Shown: positions 34,594 to 44,863, counted from the stretch's first letter. The stretch is 64,000 nt of DNA from Paraflavitalea sp966211765 (GCA_966211765.1 CBIHOV010000001.1:372001-436000); one strand, 5' to 3'. Notes: generated by a model not told the origin, from the sequence alone. Numbers and translations are program-made.

Positions 34594-35604
34594 TTATTCA
34601 CTTAGCCAGGTCAACAGGCATTGTGATATTTTTCCGGCTTCTACCATAAAGCCATCATGACCATAAGCAGAATCAATTTCCACGAGGGTGGCGTTGGGTA
34701 AATGCGCCTGCATATGCCGCTGCTCTTCCAACGGACATAAAATATCACTGCTGATGCCAATAAGCAGGGTCTTTTGATGGATGCCTTGCAGCATCTTTTC
34801 TGCATCACCTCCACGACCCCGGCCCAGATGGTGGGTGTCCATTGCTTTGGTGAGCGACCAATAGCTGTAGGCGTTGAAACGTTTTACCAGTTTATCACCC
34901 TGGTAGTTGATATAGGAGGCTGCCCGGTAATGATCCAGTTTTTCGGTATCGGGGTCGGTTTGTTTTTGTACCATGATGCCATAGTTCCGGTAAGTAAGCA
35001 TGCCTATAGCGCGGGCTGCTTTCAACCCTTTTTGGCCTGCCTGCGGGGAGGCGTCCTGCCAGGTACTGTCGGCCTCAATAGCCAGCCGTTGAGTAGCATG
35101 TATGGCAATTCCCCAGGCGCTTTCTGTAGGTGAGGTGGCCAGCAGGAACAAACGCTCTATGACCTCTTTTTCCTGTACGCTCCATTCTATGGCCTGGTAG
35201 CCACCCATGCTGCCGCCCATTAGCAGGTAAATGCTGTTGATACCCAGGTGCCGGCGCAACAAAATATGCGCCTTAACCATATCGCGGATGGTGATCAGGG
35301 GAAACTGGTGATACCACGGAGCGCCAGTGGTCTGATTAATGCTCAGCGGGCCTGTGGTGCCATAACAGGAGCCCAATATATTGGCGCAAACAATAAAATA
35401 TTTGTCAGGATTGACTACACAGTCCGGGCCTACTACTCCCTGCCACCAGTCTGCCACCTCTGAGTTGGCTGTCAGGGCATGGCATACCCACACTACTTTG
35501 CTGTCTGCCCGCAGTGTGCCATAAGTATGGTAGGCAATCGTGAGTTCAGGTAATGTCTGGCCGTTTTCCAGGGGAAAGGCCTGATTGTAATGGAAATACT
35601 TCAT
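34594..35604 (-). CDS. metX: Homoserine O-acetyltransferase
   Basis: A 336-residue alpha/beta-hydrolase-fold acyltransferase that activates homoserine for methionine synthesis. The nucleophile serine is in LLMGGSMGGYQAIEW (about residue 133). The acidic residue is in GISSDILCPLEEQ and the histidine in SAYGHDGFMVE. The opening LPELTIAYHTYGTL is typical. Whether acetyl- or succinyl-CoA is used cannot be settled from these motifs. It is divergent from the OsmC gene, across 69 bp, and close to metZ, which uses its product. Confidence 0.94.
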   Translation of the reverse strand: MKYFHYNQAFPLENGQTLPELTIAYHTYGTLRADSKVVWVCHALTANSEVADWWQGVVGPDCVVNPDKYFIVCANILGSCYGTTGPLSINQTTGAPWYHQFPLITIRDMVKAHILLRRHLGINSIYLLMGGSMGGYQAIEWSVQEKEVIERLFLLATSPTESAWGIAIHATQRLAIEADSTWQDASPQAGQKGLKAARAIGMLTYRNYGIMVQKQTDPDTEKLDHYRAASYINYQGDKLVKRFNAYSYWSLTKAMDTHHLGRGRGGDAEKMLQGIHQKTLLIGISSDILCPLEEQRHMQAHLPNATLVEIDSAYGHDGFMVEAGKISQCLLTWLSE

Positions 35605-35673
35605 TCTTCCGATAAGCTAATTCAGGGTGCAAAGTAAATGCCTGCATGAATTACATTTGCAAAAATCTTTGCC

Positions 35674-36099
35674 ATGATAAAAATTGAGTTAGAAAGGGTA
35701 GCCGGGGACTATGGATTTGCTGCAAAAGACGCTTATGGACACGTGGTGCATACGGACAGTAGCCCGGAATCAGGTGGAATTAACTTCGGAGTAAGGCCTA
35801 TGCAATTGTTACTCATGGGGTTGGGAAGTTGTAGCGGCATTGATATCGTATCCATTCTGAAGAAACAGCGGCAAACGGTGGAAGCCTTTACCATGAAGAT
35901 AGAAGGGGTGCGGGAGCCCGGTAAAGAGCCTTCCATCTGGCAGGACATTACCATCGTTTTTGAGCTTACCGGGGATATTGATCCCGATAAGGCGAGAAAA
36001 GCCTGCGAACTATCCATGGATAAGTATTGTTCTGTAGCAGAAACACTTCGCCGTGCCGGGGGTAACCTCAAATGGGAAGTAAAAGTAAACGCGAAATAA
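35674..36099 (+). CDS. OsmC/Ohr-family protein
   Basis: A 141-residue OsmC-fold protein with the two conserved redox cysteines: LGSCSGIDIVSIL (about residue 52) and DKYCSVAETL (about 116). Family members reduce organic or fatty-acid hydroperoxides using thiols. Its position between metX and metZ is seen in other Bacteroidota and suggests a link to sulfur metabolism, not established. TACATTTG at 35652-35659 may be its -7 element. Confidence 0.9.
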   Translation: MIKIELERVAGDYGFAAKDAYGHVVHTDSSPESGGINFGVRPMQLLLMGLGSCSGIDIVSILKKQRQTVEAFTMKIEGVREPGKEPSIWQDITIVFELTGDIDPDKARKACELSMDKYCSVAETLRRAGGNLKWEVKVNAK

Positions 36100-36103
36100 G
36101 AAA

Positions 36104-36115
36104 AGAATACAGAAT
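36104..36115. repeat. ATTCTGTATTCT intergenic 12-mer (copy 1, reverse)
   Basis: An exact 12-nt copy in reverse orientation. The same 12-mer is found at 52649-52660 and 55013-55024, all three between genes. Confidence 0.4.
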
Positions 36116-36216
36116 ACAGGAGATAGCATACAGAAGGGTAAAAAGCGCCTGAATAGTTTGTCTCCTTTGCGTAGGTCAGGCATTTTCATTCAACAATCAG
36201 AAACCAGCAATACAAC

Positions 36217-37389
36217 ATGTCACAACATCCGATTACAAAAGCTATCCGTACTCAAACCGACCGTACTCAGGAAATGGAGCATTCCAGTCCTGTATTCCTC
36301 ACCAGCAGCTTTTGTTTTGATACGGCTGAAGAAATGCGTGCAGCTTTTGCTGATGAAACGGATGACAATATCTATAGCCGTTTTACCAATCCCAATGTAA
36401 AAGAATTTGTAGATAAGATATGTGCTTTGGAAGGTGCTGAAGCGGGTTATGCTACTGCATCGGGCATGAGTGCCATATTTGCTTCTTTTATGGCCTTGAT
36501 GAAGAAAGGAGATCACCTGCTTTCCTGCAATGCTATTTTTGGTAGCACCCATACCGTGATCACGAAGTTCCTGCCCAAATACGGAATGGATCATTCCTAC
36601 GTAAGCGCTGCTGCCGATGCTGCTACCTGGGAGGCTGCCATCAGGCCCAATACCCGGATGATCTATATTGAAACCCCCACCAATCCTGGTCTGGATATTA
36701 TTGACCTGGAAATGGTGTCTGCGCTGGCTAAAAAGCACAACCTGATCCTGAATGTAGACAACTGTTTTGCTACGCCAATCGGCCAGCGTCCTATTGACCT
36801 GGGAGCCGACCTGGTAGTGCATTCAGCTACCAAATGGATTGATGGCCAGGGACGTGTATTGGGAGGGGTGATTGCCGGAAGGGCCGATCTTATTAAAGAC
36901 ATTTACCTGTTTTGCCGCAGCACCGGGCCCTCTTTATCGGCATTTAATGCCTGGCTGTTGAGCAAGAGTCTGGAAACCCTCGATGTACGTATGGAACGCC
37001 ATGCAGCCAATGCTTTACGCCTGGCCAATGCACTGGAAGGCCATGCCAAAATATCCTGGCTTAAATACCCTTTTCTGCCCAGTCATCCCCAACATGCCAT
37101 CGCTATTAAACAAATGAAGAATGGGGGCGGAGTAGTTTGTTTTGAGTTGAAGGGGGGGCTGGAAAGTGGCCGTCGTTTCCTGGACAGTCTGCAAATGCTT
37201 TCCTTAACTGCCAACCTGGGCGATACGCGCAGCATTGCTTCCCATCCGGCCAGCACAACCCATGCCAAGCTCACGCCGGAGGAGCGCCTGGCTGTCAACA
37301 TCACACCGGGACTCATAAGGATCTCCACAGGCCTGGAACACGCAGATGATATCATACAGGATATAGTACAGGCGCTCGATAAGTGCTAG
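36217..37389 (+). CDS. metZ: O-succinyl/O-acetylhomoserine sulfhydrylase
   Basis: A 390-residue PLP enzyme of the Cys/Met metabolism family. It replaces the acyl group of O-acylhomoserine with sulfide to give homocysteine, joining the sulfide made by CysJI to the methionine pathway. The PLP lysine is K206 in SATKWIDGQGRVLGGVI. YSRFTNPNVKEF, EGAEAGYATASGMSAIF and SLTANLGDTRSIASHPASTTH are family signatures. The DGQGRVLGG stretch favours the MetZ branch over cystathionine gamma-synthase. No 21-bp sulfur palindrome was found upstream. Confidence 0.92.
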   Translation: MSQHPITKAIRTQTDRTQEMEHSSPVFLTSSFCFDTAEEMRAAFADETDDNIYSRFTNPNVKEFVDKICALEGAEAGYATASGMSAIFASFMALMKKGDHLLSCNAIFGSTHTVITKFLPKYGMDHSYVSAAADAATWEAAIRPNTRMIYIETPTNPGLDIIDLEMVSALAKKHNLILNVDNCFATPIGQRPIDLGADLVVHSATKWIDGQGRVLGGVIAGRADLIKDIYLFCRSTGPSLSAFNAWLLSKSLETLDVRMERHAANALRLANALEGHAKISWLKYPFLPSHPQHAIAIKQMKNGGGVVCFELKGGLESGRRFLDSLQMLSLTANLGDTRSIASHPASTTHAKLTPEERLAVNITPGLIRISTGLEHADDIIQDIVQALDKC

Positions 37390-37434
37390 CAGGGCTGTAG
37401 CTGTAAATTTCGTATCTTATATGAAACTTGCAGT

Positions 37435-38259
37435 ATGAAGCAGGCATACCTGGCAGCCGTCATCAAAAAGCACGGACGGCGTATCAAACAGTATGGCGAA
37501 CAGCTTCCCGGTTCTTTTGAAACGGAAATGATCCATGACCTGCGGGTAGAGTATAAAAAGTTAAGAGCTTTTTTGCGCCTGCTTCAAATGGATGGAGATG
37601 CCCGCCACCTGACGATGCCGGTTGATATTAAGACCGTGTACCATGCAGCCGGCAATGTGCGTGATCTTCAATTATTCCTGCCACAGGCTTTGTTGCAATC
37701 TGAAAATGGACCTGTTCCTTTACCTGGATATCTACAATACCTGCAACAACGGTTATTTAAAGCCAAAGAAATACTGGTTGCAACCATTGAGCACCTGAAG
37801 GCAGGTAAAGTCATCGAACATATTACCCATGAGCTGCCTGCCTCTTTGGAAGATGTGGCCATACGCAAATTCATTCACCGTAAAGTAGCGGCTGTTCAAG
37901 TTATTTTACTGGCGCTGGAAAAGGATAAAGAACTGCATACGGTACGTAAGCAACTAAAGGATATTATCTATAATATCCGCATATTCGACAGCGACTGGGG
38001 TATATCCTTTCCGGTAACAGCCTGGAGAAGTGAGAAACGATTGAATGATACAGCTGCCATGTTGGGCGATTTTAACGACCGTTGTATTGCACTCTCCTTC
38101 TTATCTGACAATATAATCAACCCATTGCCCGAAGGAGAAAGAGGGGCATTAAGTTCATGGCGGTCTGCCTTACTACAGGAAAAAGAAGTATGTAAACAGC
38201 AGATGATAGCGCAGCTTTCCCAGTTACACCTCATTTCAAACTTCGAGCGCATTGGCTAA
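37435..38259 (+). CDS. CHAD-domain protein
   Basis: A 274-residue helical protein with a CHAD domain. The conserved basic pattern is visible in the first helices (HDLRVEYKKLRAFLRL) and later (HRKVAAV, LRSEKRLND-like stretch). CHAD domains bind inorganic polyphosphate, and many occur beside polyphosphate enzymes. Here the neighbours are metZ and the convergent murF, giving no functional hint. A hairpin without a T run (38251-38267) spans its end. Confidence 0.85.
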   Translation: MKQAYLAAVIKKHGRRIKQYGEQLPGSFETEMIHDLRVEYKKLRAFLRLLQMDGDARHLTMPVDIKTVYHAAGNVRDLQLFLPQALLQSENGPVPLPGYLQYLQQRLFKAKEILVATIEHLKAGKVIEHITHELPASLEDVAIRKFIHRKVAAVQVILLALEKDKELHTVRKQLKDIIYNIRIFDSDWGISFPVTAWRSEKRLNDTAAMLGDFNDRCIALSFLSDNIINPLPEGERGALSSWRSALLQEKEVCKQQMIAQLSQLHLISNFERIG

Positions 38260-38269
38260 CAGCCAATGT

Positions 38270-39565
38270 CTAATGACTAATACCTGCCACTTCGCTCAGT
38301 ACTTTTTCCATTTGCATGCTGCGGGATCCTTTGATCAGAAAAAAAGTTTGGTGGAATGTTTGTGAGCGGAACCATTCGCCTGCCTGCAAAGCATTTTCTT
38401 TTTTTATAAAGGGGTGGTCAATTTTCAGGAAGTCGCCTCCTACCAGCACTACAGCTTGCCAGGCATACTGTTGAATAAGCGATACTATTTGCCGGTGTTC
38501 GTGCAGGCTTTCGGGGCCCAGCTCGGCCATGGCTCCCAGCATTAACACTTTATGACCAGCCTGGATGGCTGCAAAATTCTCAATGGCCGCTTTCATACTG
38601 CTGGGATTGGCATTATAAGCATCCAGGATAAATTTGTTGTCACCTTTTTCTATCAATTGTGAGCGGCTATTGGAAGGGGCATATTTTTCAATGGCCTTTT
38701 TGATCAGGTCATTGCCTACATTAAAGTGTTGTCCTACAGTAACGGCCACCAACACGTTGGGTAAGTTATAAGCACCTACCAACTGGGTTTGGATCGTAAA
38801 TGGATCTTTTGAAGTGATGGCTACCGAAAGGAAGGGTTCGCTTTGCAGCAGCTTGCCGGTAACATCGCCGCTTTCAGTGCCATATTTTATTATAGTAGAT
38901 ATGCCCTTACTCATGTTTTGCAAGTAGTCGTAATCCCACATTACAAAGGCTGTTCCACCATTTGTACGTAAATAATCATACAGTTCTCCCTTGCCTTTAC
39001 GTACGCCTTCCACACCGCCAAATCCTTCCAGGTGTGCTTTGCCGGCATTGGTAATGATGCCATGCGTAGGCAAGGTATAAGCACAATAGCTGGCGATTTC
39101 CTGCTGGTGATTGGCGCCCATTTCGATAACGGCCATTTCAGCATCTTTTTGTACCCGCAGTATGGTGAGTGGAACGCCAATATGGTTATTCAAATTACCC
39201 GCTGTTGTATACGTTTTATAGGTAGCGGATAATACAGTACTCACCAACTCTTTGGTGGTGGTTTTGCCATTGCTGCCTGTAATAGCTATAAATGGAATAT
39301 TGAATTGCTGGCGATGGAATTTGGCCAGTTGCTGCAATGTATCCAATACATCTTTTACTACAATGATCCTTTCATTGGGCACTGCTGGTGTTTCATCAAC
39401 AACTGCATAGGCTGCTCCGGCGGCCAGTGCCTTTTCTGCAAAGAGGTTGGCATTGAAATTCGGTCCTTTTAATGCAAAGAACAGGTCCCCTGCTTTTAAA
39501 GTACGCGTATCAGTTTGTACGGAGGGGTATTGCTGGAATATTTTGTACAGTTGATCAATCGTCAT
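38270..39565 (-). CDS. murF: UDP-N-acetylmuramoyl-tripeptide--D-alanyl-D-alanine ligase
   Basis: A 431-residue Mur ligase that adds the D-Ala-D-Ala dipeptide to the peptidoglycan precursor in the cytoplasm. The ATP-binding loop is ITGSNGKTTTKELV (about residue 98). The segments VIEMGANHQQEIA, ILDAYNANPSSMKAA and LGAMAELG are typical of MurF. It lies downstream of gldJ on the same strand, separated by a terminator. The murF-gldJ-porU-porV neighbourhood is conserved in gliding Bacteroidota. Confidence 0.95.
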   Translation of the reverse strand: MTIDQLYKIFQQYPSVQTDTRTLKAGDLFFALKGPNFNANLFAEKALAAGAAYAVVDETPAVPNERIIVVKDVLDTLQQLAKFHRQQFNIPFIAITGSNGKTTTKELVSTVLSATYKTYTTAGNLNNHIGVPLTILRVQKDAEMAVIEMGANHQQEIASYCAYTLPTHGIITNAGKAHLEGFGGVEGVRKGKGELYDYLRTNGGTAFVMWDYDYLQNMSKGISTIIKYGTESGDVTGKLLQSEPFLSVAITSKDPFTIQTQLVGAYNLPNVLVAVTVGQHFNVGNDLIKKAIEKYAPSNSRSQLIEKGDNKFILDAYNANPSSMKAAIENFAAIQAGHKVLMLGAMAELGPESLHEHRQIVSLIQQYAWQAVVLVGGDFLKIDHPFIKKENALQAGEWFRSQTFHQTFFLIKGSRSMQMEKVLSEVAGISH

Positions 39566-39582
39566 AAGGCAAATATATGGCT

Positions 39583-39614
39583 AAAAAAAAGCCATCCGAT
39601 ACTATCGAATGGCT
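39583..39614 (-). terminator. Rho-independent terminator of gldJ (minus strand)
   Basis: AGCCATCCGAT / ATCGAATGGCT arms (one mismatch). On the minus strand a T8 run follows. Confidence 0.85.
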
Positions 39615-39638
39615 CCTTAAAAGAATATCGTTACAATG

Positions 39639-41240
39639 TTATCTCTTTCTGGTGTTCTGTCTTCTTTGTGGGTAGTCGATACCAGTTTTACGACCGTTAC
39701 CTTCAGGGCTGCCTACGCGGTCCATAGCGCAACGGAAACCTACAGTGCTGCTACCCTGATCTTCTTCCAGGAAGCGGCGGGTACCGGGAGACAGATAGTA
39801 AGGACGATCGTTCCAGCTACCACCTTTAATAACCCGTGATTTATCACTGATCAAGGTAGTGAAGCCATATCCACGGCCACCATTTTTCAGGTTCTCAGCA
39901 GGATCGGTAGTACCATAAGTAACACCGCTAACCAGTGAGTCACCATCCAGGTAGTTGATTACATTACCTTTCTGATAGTTACGGCGGGCTTTGCTTTCCT
40001 CATCGGTTACATACACCCTCTTTACACGACCAAGGCTATCTTTTTCAAACTCGCCCTCTTTATTCTTCAGGTCGTTCTGGAAGTAGTTACCGCGGAAAGG
40101 AGCTACGTCGTCCTGGTCAACAGAAGATAAAGGACGATAAACGTCTTCTACCCACTCATTCACGTTGCCGGCCATATTGTATAAACCAAAAGCATTCGGG
40201 AAGAAGGAGGTAACCGGGGCCGTGTATACCGCGCGGTCATTCAAACCACCGGCCACACCCATGTTATCACCATTACCACGTTTAAAGTTGGCGAGGAAGG
40301 TACCTTGCCAGCTACCGCGGCGGTTATCACGCAAGCCATTTACATTCTGGCTCCAGGAATATACCTGCTTGTTGGTAATTAACTCTTCACCACGTTTGCC
40401 TTCTTTCTTACTGGGTGAAGGGTTTTGGCCTACCAGGGCCAGTGCCGCATATTCCCACTCTGCTTCAGTTGGAAGGCGGTAAGAGGGCAACAGGATACCA
40501 TCTTCAAAAGTTACAGTGGTACGAGGGGTACCATTTGCATTTTTCAACGGGTTCTTTTTAGAACGAACGCTGTTGCCGGGCGTAGGAGTGGTAAGGCCTA
40601 ACAAATACGCTTTGGTATTGAAAGACTCGGCACCCTGGCCGGAAATATTCTTGAAGCTGTTCTTGTTTACAAATCCTTTATCCAACAGGGCTTTTTCATT
40701 GACTCTGTCGCTACGCCAAAGGCAGAAATCGTGTGCCTGCCTCCAGGTTACACCTACCACCGGGTAATAGTTATAAGAGGGGTGGCGGAAATAATACTCC
40801 ACCATCGGCTCATTGTAACCCAGTTCACTACGCCATACCAGGGTATCGGGCAAGGCCCCTTCCCGTACGGCTTTGTATTCATCCGCGTCAAATACATTGT
40901 TGATCCAGTACAAATATTCACGGTAGTGAATATTGGCTACTTCGGTACGATCAATGTAAAATGAATTGACAGTTTTACGGCTGGGAATATTGTTCCAATC
41001 GCCCATAACATCTTCTTCAACGGCTCCCATTTGAAAGGTACCACCCTGAACAAACACCAGACCGGGGCCTGTGCGCTGTTCTTTTTCGCGGGATACCTGG
41101 TAGCCGCCCATGTTCTTATCATTGTAATTCCATCCCGTAACGTCGGATTTCTCCTGCTTTTTGCCGAATAGGCCCCCGTTTTTGCAGGAAGACACTGCTG
41201 CAGTGCAGGAGAGCAGGATAAATAGGTTTTTCAGATTCAT
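39639..41240 (-). CDS. gldJ: Gliding motility / T9SS lipoprotein GldJ
   Basis: A 533-residue lipoprotein (AVSSC lipobox, Cys19) with a SUMF1-like fold. Segments GTFQMGAVEEDVMG, RLPTEAEWEYAALALVG and GLYNMAGNVNEWVEDVY identify the fold. The catalytic cysteine pair of formylglycine-generating enzymes is absent (VIKGGSWNDRPYYLS), as expected for GldJ/GldK. In Flavobacterium GldJ is needed for gliding and type IX secretion and stabilises GldK. Its place next to porU-porV supports GldJ over GldK. The start at 41240 gives the lipoprotein signal; the longer frame adds 28 residues without support. Confidence 0.9.
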   Translation of the reverse strand: MNLKNLFILLSCTAAVSSCKNGGLFGKKQEKSDVTGWNYNDKNMGGYQVSREKEQRTGPGLVFVQGGTFQMGAVEEDVMGDWNNIPSRKTVNSFYIDRTEVANIHYREYLYWINNVFDADEYKAVREGALPDTLVWRSELGYNEPMVEYYFRHPSYNYYPVVGVTWRQAHDFCLWRSDRVNEKALLDKGFVNKNSFKNISGQGAESFNTKAYLLGLTTPTPGNSVRSKKNPLKNANGTPRTTVTFEDGILLPSYRLPTEAEWEYAALALVGQNPSPSKKEGKRGEELITNKQVYSWSQNVNGLRDNRRGSWQGTFLANFKRGNGDNMGVAGGLNDRAVYTAPVTSFFPNAFGLYNMAGNVNEWVEDVYRPLSSVDQDDVAPFRGNYFQNDLKNKEGEFEKDSLGRVKRVYVTDEESKARRNYQKGNVINYLDGDSLVSGVTYGTTDPAENLKNGGRGYGFTTLISDKSRVIKGGSWNDRPYYLSPGTRRFLEEDQGSSTVGFRCAMDRVGSPEGNGRKTGIDYPQRRQNTRKR

Positions 41241-41403
41241 TTTGATAACTTTTGCCTTTGGTTCAATTAAGTTAAACGTGCTTTTAAAGCAAATATTGTA
41301 CAGTTTTTCACGGTCTTTATCCACAGGGCTGATGGAAAGGCGAATATAGCTACTTTCATGTAATCAAGCTTTTTCTGGAATACTTATTACCTTTAAAATG
41401 AGC

Positions 41404-41411
41404 TATTTTTG
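41404..41411 (+). promoter_or_regulatory. -7 element abutting porU
   Basis: TATTTTTG ends 5 nt before the porU ATG, implying a very short or no leader. Confidence 0.5.
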
Positions 41412-41416
41412 AAGCG

Positions 41417-44400
41417 ATGGGCCGTCGTTCTATCATCCCCTTCCTATTGACAATTACCGTATTATTCGGAACACTAGCTGCATCCGGTCAAAGATCATAT
41501 ACGGGACAATCTGCACTGGCGGTTGGGAACTGGTATAAAATAGCTGTTGCAGGTCCTGGTGTCTATAAAATTGACCTCCCTTTCCTTGCAACCCTGGGCA
41601 TTAATACAGCCTCCCTGTCATCCGGTTCTATACGATTGTTTGGTAATGGAGGCCACATGCTTCCTGAAAATGCCAGCGGCCCATGGACCGATGACCTCCT
41701 GGAAAATGCGATTTGGATGGAAGATGGGGGAGATGGCCTGCTCAATGGCGCCGATTACCTGCTTTTCTATGCTGAAGGACCCCATCGCTGGACGAGCGAT
41801 CCGGCCAACAGGCGCTTTTCCCACCAGAAAAATGTGTACAGCGAACAGTCATTTTATTACCTCGCCATTGGAGGAACCGGCAAGCGCATTCCTGTACCGA
41901 CCACGGTCCCTTCGCCCAATACCAATATTACCAGCTTTTCCGACAGGTACTTTTATGAATTGGATTCAGTAAACCTGTTAAGCAGTGGCCGTCAATGGTT
42001 TGGAGAGGATTTTGCAGATGCTCCCGGCAAATTGAAAAGCCGCACTTTTACGGTGCCTGTGCCTTCCCTGACCACCGATCCCGGGGTGATCACCACCAGT
42101 TGCCTGGCCCGTTCATTTGGTGCTTCCGGGCGCTTCAATATTTCTATTAATAACCAGCCTGTGCTGGCGATGGATATTCCTCCGGTAGCTACCGGTCCTT
42201 ATGATCAGTTTGCCCGGACAGTTGAATCTACCGGAACTTTCACTACTACACAAAATGAACTGTCCGTCCGGTTTGACTATACGCCCGGCAGCGCCAACGC
42301 CCAGGGATGGCTGGATTGGCTGGAGGTATTTACCCGGCGCAACCTGTCTATGACCGGCAACAGCCAATTGCTGTTTCGCGACTGGAACAGTGTGGCAGCA
42401 GGCAATGTGGGCAATTTTATTATAAGGAACGGAACTTCTGCTACCAGGGTTTGGGAAGTAACCAACGCCCTTGCACCGGTACAGATGCAGGTGCTGCCAA
42501 ATGGCGCCGATTTGCGGTTTGTAAATGATTGTAGCAACTTGCGGGAGTATATCGCATTCAATACCAATGGCTTATTGACTCCCGGGGCCTTGGGCAGGGT
42601 AGCCAATCAGAATCTCCACAACCAGGTATTGACTGATTTTATTATAGTCACCCATACCTCTTTACTGGCGCAGGCACAGCGGCTGGCACAGTTTCACCAG
42701 CAGCAGCACCAGTTGAGGGTGGCGGTAGTCACCACCGAACAGGTTTTCAATGAGTTTTCATCCGGTACACCCGATCCGGTGGCCATTCGTGATTTTGTAA
42801 AAATGTACCATGACAGGGCAGCAGCAGATACTACCAAACGGCCTAAATATTTACTGCTGCTGGGCGATGCCTCCTTTGATTATAAAGCACGGATCACCAA
42901 CAATACCAACCTGGTACCGGCCTGGGAGAGCCCCACATCGCTGGACCCGTTGGCGACTTATACCTCCGATGACTTTTTTGGCCTGCTCGATGACGGCGAT
43001 GATATCAATGGCACCGGAACCTACCTGCTGGATATAGGCATTGGGCGCATTCCTGCCCGCAATGAGCGGGAAGCACAGGCCATTATTGATAAAATTATAG
43101 ATTACCATCAGCCCAAAAGTCTGGGAGCCTGGCGCAATGAGCTCAGTTTCGTAGCAGATGATGAGGATAATAACCTCCATCTCCAGGATGCAGAGATCAT
43201 TACCCAGTCAGCAGCAGCAATTGCACCCGTCTTCAACACGGGTAAGATCTATCTTGATGCTTTCCGGCAGGAAAGCGGGACGGGGGGAAGCCGGTATCCG
43301 GATGTAAACCTCGCCATCAACAACCAGCTTTTCAGTGGTACCCTTATCTGGAATTATAGCGGTCATGGGGGCTATCGAAGACTGGCGGAAGAGGTGGTGC
43401 TGGACCAGGATATTATCAACACCTTTAATAATGCTGATAAACTACCCTTATTTATTACGGCTACCTGTGATGTGGCGCCTTACGACAATCCGCTGATCAG
43501 TTCTATCGGTGAAAACCTCTTATTAAGAGAGAAAACGGGTGCTATAGCCCTCATGACCACCACCCGGCTGGTGTTTGCTTTCAGCAACCGCGTCATGAAT
43601 AAAAATTATATAGAAACTGCATTGCATAAGCAGCCTGACGGCCGCTATCTGTCACTGGGAGAAGCTGTGCGAAGGGCCAAAAATATTACCTATACGCTTT
43701 CCGGCGACGTGATCAATAACCGCAAATTCACCCTGCTGGGAGACCCGGCCATGACCCTGGCCTATCCAGTCCATACTGTGCAAACCACCGCCATTAATAG
43801 CGTGCCCGTAGCTGCAAAGCCCGATACCCTCAAGGCCCTCGGCGAATACAATATTAGTGGACAGGTTACTGACGCTGCCGGCCAGCTACTGAACGATTTT
43901 AATGGCACGGTCAATGCCACTGTATTTGACAAAGCTCAAATAATAAATACCCTTGGTAATGATCCCGGAAGCCAACCGGTTGCCTTTCAACTCCAAAAAA
44001 ATACCCTCTTTAAAGGAAAGGCGAAGGTGAGCAATGGCATATTTTCCTTTCGTTTCGTGGTGCCTAAAGACATTAATTATCAGTTTGGCCCAGGTAAGAT
44101 CAGTTTTTATGCAGATAACGGTAAGGTAGATGGCAATGGCGCCTTTACCAATATGATAGTGGGGGGATCGGGCGATAGCTCTTCCGACCGGGAAGGGCCG
44201 CAGATCAAAGCTTACCTCAATGATGAAAAATTTATTAGTGGCAGTATCAGTAATGACAGACCGATTTTGCTGGTAAAGCTGGCTGATTCCTCCGGGATCA
44301 ATATTATGGGCACGGGAATTGGTCATGATCTCGTTGCCATACTGGATCACAACCAGCAACAATCATTTATTTTGAATGAGTTTTATGAAAGTGACCTGGA

Positions 44401-44845
44401 TAATTACCGGAAAGGCACGGTACGCTTTCAATTGCCTGGAATGGCGGAAGGTGCTCATACCCTTACTATTAAGGCTTGGGATGCGGCAAATAATTCCAAT
44501 GAAGTAACCCTTGAGTTCAGGGTCCTTAACAAGAAGGATCTATCGCTGGAACATGTATTGAACTATCCGAATCCGTTCACGACCCGTACTGTTTTCTGGT
44601 TTGAGCATAACCGGCCGGGTGAGGAGTTATACGTGGATATTCAGGTATTTACCGTAACCGGAAAGCTTGTGAAGACGATACGTCGTACAATATTTTCACC
44701 TGGCAACCGTTCGAGTGAGGTGGAGTGGGATGGGCGCGATGAATATGGAAGTAAAATCGGTCGCGGGGTATACATTTACCGGTTACGGGTACAAACAATG
44801 GAGGGTAAATCCGCTCAAAAGCTAGAAAAATTGTTTATTTTGTAA
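41417..44845 (+). CDS. porU: Type IX secretion system sortase PorU
   Basis: A 1142-residue C25 (gingipain-like) cysteine protease. It removes the C-terminal sorting domain of T9SS cargo at the cell surface and attaches the cargo. A signal peptide (about 1-25) and N-terminal beta domains lead to the caspase-like domain. The catalytic His650 is in NYSGHGGYRRL and Cys684 in ATCDVAPYDNP. The C terminus holds its own sorting-like domain (LNYPNPFTTRTVFWF ... GRGVYIYRLRV). It pairs with porV 193 nt downstream and is divergent from gldJ. Its likely local client is the amylase at 10.4-12.9 kb. Confidence 0.95.
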   Translation: MGRRSIIPFLLTITVLFGTLAASGQRSYTGQSALAVGNWYKIAVAGPGVYKIDLPFLATLGINTASLSSGSIRLFGNGGHMLPENASGPWTDDLLENAIWMEDGGDGLLNGADYLLFYAEGPHRWTSDPANRRFSHQKNVYSEQSFYYLAIGGTGKRIPVPTTVPSPNTNITSFSDRYFYELDSVNLLSSGRQWFGEDFADAPGKLKSRTFTVPVPSLTTDPGVITTSCLARSFGASGRFNISINNQPVLAMDIPPVATGPYDQFARTVESTGTFTTTQNELSVRFDYTPGSANAQGWLDWLEVFTRRNLSMTGNSQLLFRDWNSVAAGNVGNFIIRNGTSATRVWEVTNALAPVQMQVLPNGADLRFVNDCSNLREYIAFNTNGLLTPGALGRVANQNLHNQVLTDFIIVTHTSLLAQAQRLAQFHQQQHQLRVAVVTTEQVFNEFSSGTPDPVAIRDFVKMYHDRAAADTTKRPKYLLLLGDASFDYKARITNNTNLVPAWESPTSLDPLATYTSDDFFGLLDDGDDINGTGTYLLDIGIGRIPARNEREAQAIIDKIIDYHQPKSLGAWRNELSFVADDEDNNLHLQDAEIITQSAAAIAPVFNTGKIYLDAFRQESGTGGSRYPDVNLAINNQLFSGTLIWNYSGHGGYRRLAEEVVLDQDIINTFNNADKLPLFITATCDVAPYDNPLISSIGENLLLREKTGAIALMTTTRLVFAFSNRVMNKNYIETALHKQPDGRYLSLGEAVRRAKNITYTLSGDVINNRKFTLLGDPAMTLAYPVHTVQTTAINSVPVAAKPDTLKALGEYNISGQVTDAAGQLLNDFNGTVNATVFDKAQIINTLGNDPGSQPVAFQLQKNTLFKGKAKVSNGIFSFRFVVPKDINYQFGPGKISFYADNGKVDGNGAFTNMIVGGSGDSSSDREGPQIKAYLNDEKFISGSISNDRPILLVKLADSSGINIMGTGIGHDLVAILDHNQQQSFILNEFYESDLDNYRKGTVRFQLPGMAEGAHTLTIKAWDAANNSNEVTLEFRVLNKKDLSLEHVLNYPNPFTTRTVFWFEHNRPGEELYVDIQVFTVTGKLVKTIRRTIFSPGNRSSEVEWDGRDEYGSKIGRGVYIYRLRVQTMEGKSAQKLEKLFIL

Positions 44846-44863
44846 TTAGTATTTGTATTTTTG
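44831..44863 (+). promoter_or_regulatory. Probable internal promoter upstream of porV
   Basis: TTG (44831-44833) and TATTTTTG (44856-44863), spaced 22 nt. It overlaps the end of porU and would allow porV expression without porU. Confidence 0.45.

Noticed and set aside
37668..37874. Minus-strand frames inside the CHAD gene and similar antisense frames throughout
   Set aside because: These are the expected open antisense frames of genes with this codon use, with no domain or promoter of their own.
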